Shown here: positions 59,619 to 64,000 of the stretch, in pieces
Layout of the letters: each line of letters begins with the position of its first letter
Numbering within the stretch: position 1 is the first letter of the stretch
Assembly: GCA_001692895.1 (NCBI GenBank)
Contig: KV748208.1
Location: 558,001-622,000, forward strand
Direction of reading: 5' to 3'
DNA from: Cenococcum geophilum 1.58
Taxonomy: Eukaryota; Ascomycota; Dothideomycetes; Gloniales; Gloniaceae
Length of the DNA: 64,000 bases
Program-made: the position numbers and the translations under genes
Notes under the pieces: model-generated
Database searches by the model: none
Seen by the model: only the letters and a program-made list of their open reading frames with translations
What the model was told of the DNA's origin: nothing

Positions 59619-60800
59619 ATGTCTCTCCGAATTGCCCTGCAGGCTCTAGCGGCTCTTCTTCTTTCCTCACCAGCCAATGGCCATATGTACATGGATAAAC
59701 CTGTCCCGTTCAATGTGGTTGCACTTCGTCGCGAGAAGGCTCCCATAAATAGCATAGATCAGTATCCGTGCAACCCAACTAGAGAAACAAGTTTCGTTGC
59801 CTCAGCACAGAACAATATGGCTGTTGGAGAAATCCAGCCTTTGTCTATTCTAGGGGAAGCAAATCATGGCGGTGGGAGTTGTAAGTTGTTGCCTTTTCCC
59901 GATTTCCCATCAACCAACAGGCATGTTGACATCGTTTTAGGTCAGATCAGCATCGCCACAGATAAAATACCTAGCGGATCATCCAAGTTCAAAGTCATTC
60001 AATCATTCGAAGGAGGCTGTCCTTTACCTGGTAGCTCCTTCAACTTTACGCTTCCTAGCAGTGTCCCAAACGGAAACGTAGTACTAGCATGGTCTTGGCT
60101 CGCTAAAGTTACAGGGGAGTTCTATATGAACTGCGCCCCAGTTACTGTAACGGGTGGTGCGAGTGACGCATCTCAGCTCGATCAACTGCCGGACATGTTT
60201 GTCGCAAGAATTCCTGAATCACTATGCACGATCCCGACGGCACCATTCAACACCAAGTTCCCAGACCCTGGCGAGGCACTCGTGGTAAATAATAGTTCCG
60301 AAGTGGGACCGCTGGCCGCCCCTAGCGGCCCTGGTTGCGGAAAGGCATTCTCAGTTGGGGGCGTAGCTGCAACAGACAGTGCCGCCTCGAGCGCTGCTAT
60401 TTCCCAGCCGACTGCAGCCCTTCCAATCAGCAATCCCGGCGGCATATACGCCCCTAGTGCCTCCAGCGCCGCGGTGCCCGTGCCAGCAAATACTGTTACC
60501 ACACTCGTTACCTCGAGCGCTTCCCCGTCTATACCTGCTGCCACTACATCCCCACAGTCGATTGGCACCGCTTTAGGAGCAGCATTTCCAACCGCCTCCG
60601 CTAGTATTGCGACATGCCCCGCAGATGGTGCAGTTGTCTGCAATGGCACCGACCAGTTTGGCATTTGCAACGATGGCAAGGTTGTTTGGGAGGCTGTGGC
60701 TGCGGGCACCAAGTGTCAGGGTGGGAAAGTTGTCAAGAGGCACTTCCGTCCGGTGTATAAAGGGCGTCTATCGCGTCCCCGTGCTGCTATCAGGTTGTAG
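59619..60800 (+). CDS. AA11-type lytic polysaccharide monooxygenase with X278-like C-terminal module
   Basis: An intact 393-codon gene without introns. AA11 enzymes are secreted copper oxidases that cleave crystalline chitin by oxidation. Residues 1-21 are a signal peptide (MSLRIALQALAAL...ANG), so mature His1 is His22 (HMYMDKPVP), the first ligand of the copper histidine brace. His83 (GEANHGGGSC) fits the second brace His, and Tyr169 (GEFYMNCAP) the axial Tyr. Cys51, Cys88, Cys134 and Cys172 are likely disulfide partners. A Ser/Ala/Pro/Thr-rich linker (about 245-330) joins the catalytic domain to a Cys-bounded module at about 332-366 (CPADGAVVCNG...GTKC). This resembles the X278 domain often attached to AA11. 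The start is chosen for the signal peptide and the A-rich context AAACAATG. It lies in low-RIP DNA 1.2 kb from the repeat block. The minus-strand frame at 60,182-60,712 is its shadow. Confidence 0.92.
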   Translation: MSLRIALQALAALLLSSPANGHMYMDKPVPFNVVALRREKAPINSIDQYPCNPTRETSFVASAQNNMAVGEIQPLSILGEANHGGGSCKLLPFPDFPSTNRHVDIVLGQISIATDKIPSGSSKFKVIQSFEGGCPLPGSSFNFTLPSSVPNGNVVLAWSWLAKVTGEFYMNCAPVTVTGGASDASQLDQLPDMFVARIPESLCTIPTAPFNTKFPDPGEALVVNNSSEVGPLAAPSGPGCGKAFSVGGVAATDSAASSAAISQPTAALPISNPGGIYAPSASSAAVPVPANTVTTLVTSSASPSIPAATTSPQSIGTALGAAFPTASASIATCPADGAVVCNGTDQFGICNDGKVVWEAVAAGTKCQGGKVVKRHFRPVYKGRLSRPRAAIRL

Positions 60801-61186
60801 ATTATTTCCCTATGTTCTTTTGGCGTGGCATGTTATGTTGAGCGTCGTAAAAGGTGATGTAAGTTTGATCTGCAACTTGGCAGCTAAATTCGTCTTGATG
60901 ATTCTGCTTAGGCTGGGCAATGGAGTAGAAGAGGTTAAACCGGGGAGGGGGCAAGCAAAAACGTTTAACTACAATTTATAGACCCCACCCTCAAGGGTTA
61001 AATACATCGTACAGCGGAAGACCTGCCCACTTCTCAAGAATTTGAAAAGATAAGCACAAGACGAGTACTCCTTGAAACACCATGAAAAGTTCTTTGGATT
61101 AGATGAGCGCTCGCACCTAAAAGGGGTAAAGCTTTCAATTTTTCCACCAAACCACTTAGAGCCTGGGATCGCCTCGCAGGTGGGCT
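60801..61186. other. Intergenic region between convergent genes
   Basis: 3' flanks of the LPMO gene (plus) and the small secreted protein gene (minus), which converge here. No clear polyadenylation hexamer stands out. Confidence 0.5.
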
Positions 61187-61690
61187 TTAAGACCCGGGGT
61201 AATCACAGCCAGAGAAGTCTGTTAGGCCCGTAAACTTCTTAATAGCGTCTTCCTGACAGTCCCTTGGCGCAGCACCTTCACTCGTAAAATCTATTATAGC
61301 TTTAATTTTCATTCTGACCCAAACTCCATTATTCCCCAAATTTGCGAAAGGCGTACATTCTTCTAAGTTGTCGGCGAAACAGGCGTCTTCAACCTCCTTC
61401 TTAAACGCATCGACGTGATTATCAGCTTCAGGGAGACCTATAATCCGAACACCGACGTTGCGGATCATATCCGGAGGTGGTACGAGACTCGAGCTAAGTG
61501 AATAATGGACTGCACAGCTAACCACGATTTGAGTGCTAGCTCGAGGTAAGAGGGATTCGACGGCTTTCGCTCCTATGTCTCCAATAAGGTCTCTCGGAGG
61601 AAACATTCCGCCTATGTCATTTAGACCCGCACTGGTAAAGGCGAGAAGATAGGTAAGAGGGAGAAGCAACGATGTTTTCGCGTAACGCAT
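61187..61690 (-). CDS. Small secreted cysteine-containing protein, unknown function
   Basis: A 167-residue protein. I start it at the ATG at 61,690-61,688 because a typical signal peptide follows at once (MRYAKTSLLLPLTYLLAFTSA, likely cleaved near residue 21). The longer open frame reaching 61,906 adds 72 unusual residues and is probably 5' UTR. The mature part of about 146 residues has five cysteines (59, 104, 112, 145, 162), a mid-region VHYSLSSSLVPPPDMIRNVG and an acidic/Lys patch around 93-110. It ends in GCDYPGS. No family is recognised. Size, secretion signal and place at the edge of a repeat-rich compartment are those of candidate effectors or other small secreted proteins, but that is only an inference. 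The odd cysteine count leaves one unpaired or shared. It is convergent with the LPMO gene. Confidence 0.7.
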   Translation of the reverse strand: MRYAKTSLLLPLTYLLAFTSAGLNDIGGMFPPRDLIGDIGAKAVESLLPRASTQIVVSCAVHYSLSSSLVPPPDMIRNVGVRIIGLPEADNHVDAFKKEVEDACFADNLEECTPFANLGNNGVWVRMKIKAIIDFTSEGAAPRDCQEDAIKKFTGLTDFSGCDYPGS

Positions 61691-63293
61691 TGTAACGGTA
61701 ATTAGGATAACACAGGTTTGGAGGCGGAAGACCGTGATCGCTAGACCAGGATGGAGATTGTGGAAGTTATTATAATAAAAAAACAGGAAGGACGTCGACC
61801 CAAAGAGAACTGGGAGGTGTATTTGCTGATTCTTAAATGTTTCACAAAGAGTGAAGGCTGAGTGGGTCAAATGTTGCGATAAAGATTTGCGATGGTGAAA
61901 AAGCAACTTATCCCTTCCATTGATTGTGTCTTAGATATATGGCCCGTGCACGCGACCAAAGAACATCAACTTCCTCACGTCAAGCAGAGAATAGATAACT
62001 TCATCAATTAATTACACCACCACAACGGTTCGTAACTATATTTCTAATGGTATAGACCTTGTATAGCCTACTCAGTATCCTACTTCCAAAAGTCGGGTCA
62101 CGAAAAAGCCACCGTCAGCCCCCGGACTCTACCCTCCCCTGAGGCCTTGGTTATCTGGCGGAACGATTGACCGCCTGCATATGCAGCTTCCTGATTGGTG
62201 TGCACGGTGCACACTCCAAGGACGCGTTTATCAATACAAGCGATAAAAAATTCAAACGATTAATCTCAACATATGAACAACTACAACAATCCGAGAACCT
62301 AAAACCGTCATCAGCCAAGGTAGTATTACGGAGAATGGCCGATTACCTGGAGATTGTTAAATATACTGCCGCATTGCTTCGGCCTTGAAAAAAGGTAGTA
62401 GATAGTCAGGGATGAGAACTCCGTTCTATTGAAGGAGGCTCTTGAGCGTCAACATATACAGTCAAAAGAAGGCGGTCAAGATACCCCTAGTCTATACCCA
62501 CATAGGCAACAGGACGACGATCGCAATTAGCGTGTCGTTCGAGTGAAGGTCCGCAATTATTGCTCGCTTAAAGGAAACCCAAATGGAAAAATGAGAATGT
62601 TCAGCATGCGGAATATTCTAATAAACCATGCTAATAGAATGAACACGAATGGAATGCTTGCTGAAGTTACGGTGTTATCCTTTTAATGAATGTCATTTGG
62701 GTATGAGCAACACTGGATGTGGAGTGCCTGCAAAACCAAGTCCATTATGATAGGGTGGCAAAGGAGAATCAAGACCTATGATCAAGTCAAATACGTTTAG
62801 GCATACCAAGAGAATGTGTATACGACGTATTATTTCATTGTTACTTAGCCAATCCTTTGTGCGACGTATACCTGGAACCTCATGCAGATCACTAGCACAC
62901 GGCGAATGGCTTAGAACAGGATTTATGAAGCCAGATCGCACAATTGTCAGAAAAAAACCCCCATTCAACAGCGTTCCGTTACCCCTAATACCTACGAGGT
63001 TATCGGCCACTTTCATTGATATCTACAGTGCCGATCTGTAGTCCTTAATCATTTCATACCCACTGAATAGCCGTGTCGAATGCGGAAAAACCGCGATACA
63101 AAAGAAGATATCTACCGGGATGATGCAAAACATCTACAAAATGTATAAAAAGAAAAGTGCCATGCCAATGCCACAACGCATGCTTTAGGACGTCGCAATA
63201 ACGGCCAAAAACCTGTTCATGTCGAGAGGTAAGGCTGCACCCAAGTAGGGCACGAAGAAGTGAAAATATTCAATGAATGACTGGGGTGTCATT
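61691..63293. other. Intergenic region, no secure gene
   Basis: Holds the 5' flank of the small secreted protein gene and the 3' flank of the reductase. A 73-codon plus-strand frame at 62,167-62,388 lacks an early ATG but has natural-looking residue use (for example KDAFINTSDKKFKRLIST). It could be an exon of an unrecognised or decayed gene. Overlapping frames at 62,693-63,041 on both strands are not convincing. Confidence 0.4.
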
Positions 63294-64000
63294 TCAATAC
63301 GTAAAGGCCTCCTCGATGAAGTCAACGCAGCCTACATCTACTCTCTTCCTTACGGCTACGCGCACACTATCAGCGAAGCCCCCGGCACCACAAACAGTGA
63401 CGGCAACGGCACCCTCACGTTCAGCAATCTCACGGTCGAGTATCGTCTGTATCGGGCAGCGACCAGGAAACATCATGACAGTCTCGCTCGGGCTACGGAT
63501 CTCGAAAGTGCTTCGTGGCTTTGTGATGAAGAGCATGATCCGAAGTACGTCTTTGCGGTGTGGTAAAGCAAGAATCTCGTCCATCCAAGGCTTGACCCAT
63601 TCTAGGCACTGTGTTTCGGTGATTGACCAGACCAGGACTACTTTGCGAGCGGCAACGGTGCCATTGGCGTAGCCTGTGACGAGTTCGCGAATGAAGGAGA
63701 CCTGGTGAGTTATCCCAACACCTGCGGCAAAGAGGACAATGGTGCCATAGGAGGCAAGAGAATCATGGCCGCCATAAGGGCCCTCGACGGCGCCCCAGGT
63801 GGTGAATGTGCTCTCTGGAGAAGCGCAGGCACGGTCGTAGAGCTTACGGGTCATGCCTGTCCTAGCACGCACAATGAGGGAGAGGGTGTTGCTTCTTGGT
63901 CGTAGACTGAGTGTATCCATGTCCTTCTCTGTCATAGGCAGCCCCGCATCCTGGGGTAAGGAATGCTTCAATGCTGTGCTCCACGCAACTGAGAAAGGGT
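63294..64000 (-). CDS. Ferric/metalloreductase C-terminal half (FRE family), partial
   Basis: Open from the window's right edge to the TGA at 63,296-63,294, about 234 residues of the C-terminal half. The first residues read PFS. The codon before ends in AC, so the FAD-binding HPFS motif of ferric reductases is likely intact across the edge. Then follow TLSLIVRARTGMTRKLYD, the EGPYGG loop (FAD/substrate), the NADPH pyrophosphate-binding block TIVLFAAGVGITHQVSFIRE, and the C-terminal TVCGAGGFADSVR with EEAFTY at the end, both typical of fungal FRE proteins. These membrane enzymes pass electrons from NADPH through FAD and haem to extracellular Fe3+ or Cu2+. The transmembrane haem domain must lie beyond the window. 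No intron or defect is visible in the part seen. Plus-strand frames at 63,273-63,905 are shadows. Confidence 0.88.
   Translation of the reverse strand, partial: PFSVAWSTALKHSLPQDAGLPMTEKDMDTLSLRPRSNTLSLIVRARTGMTRKLYDRACASPESTFTTWGAVEGPYGGHDSLASYGTIVLFAAGVGITHQVSFIRELVTGYANGTVAARKVVLVWSITETQCLEWVKPWMDEILALPHRKDVLRIMLFITKPRSTFEIRSPSETVMMFPGRCPIQTILDREIAEREGAVAVTVCGAGGFADSVRVAVRKRVDVGCVDFIEEAFTY

Noticed and set aside
60182-60712. 176-codon minus-strand frame
   Set aside because: Shadow of the Ser/Ala/Pro-rich linker of the intact LPMO gene.
61691-61906. N-terminal extension of the small secreted protein to 239 residues
   Set aside because: The extension would bury the signal peptide at residue 73, and its composition looks like translated UTR.
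63273-63905. Three plus-strand frames of 66-131 codons
   Set aside because: Antisense to the ferric reductase coding sequence, which has clear family motifs.

Overview
The window looks like a chromosome arm segment of a filamentous ascomycete (Pezizomycotina). From base 1 to about 58,450 the DNA is TA-rich. CpA and TpG are scarce and TpA is everywhere, and almost every recognisable coding region is full of TAG/TAA where the family has Gln or Trp. This is the signature of repeat-induced point mutation (RIP). The last 5.5 kb has balanced composition and intact genes.

Left part (1-25,000) is a nest of transposable elements. It holds the 3' end of a Gypsy element; the 3' part of a LINE; a RIP-degraded fungal-type (FunK1) protein kinase gene; and a degraded Crypton-type tyrosine recombinase. 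The Crypton was interrupted twice. One insertion is a 1.4-kb poly(A) retroposon carrying a minisatellite (14-bp target duplication). The other is a 6.6-kb Tad1/I-like LINE (13-bp target duplication), which itself received a 7.9-kb Gypsy element (5-bp duplication).

Middle part (25,000-58,450): a palindrome-rich stretch; a tRNA-Arg(ACG)-like gene with a spliceosomal-looking 48-nt insert; several minisatellites; a short, young non-autonomous LTR element; a second Gypsy family (33,344-41,064); a full-length LINE (42,190-47,783) of the same family as the first; a 2-kb compound satellite; and a Copia element inserted in an older Copia-like pol fragment. The insertion boundaries could be fixed from matching terminal repeats and target duplications, so relative ages can be read.

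Right part (58,450-64,000), low in repeats: an intact AA11-type chitin-active lytic polysaccharide monooxygenase with a C-terminal X278-like module (+), a small secreted cysteine-containing protein of unknown function (-), and the C-terminal half of a ferric/metalloreductase that runs off the window end (-). They form no evident pathway together. Two encode secreted proteins at the edge of a repeat block, a setting common for niche-related genes in fungi (inference).

Computations such as dinucleotide counts, database searches and folding were not possible. Assignments rest on reading the translations and repeats by eye.
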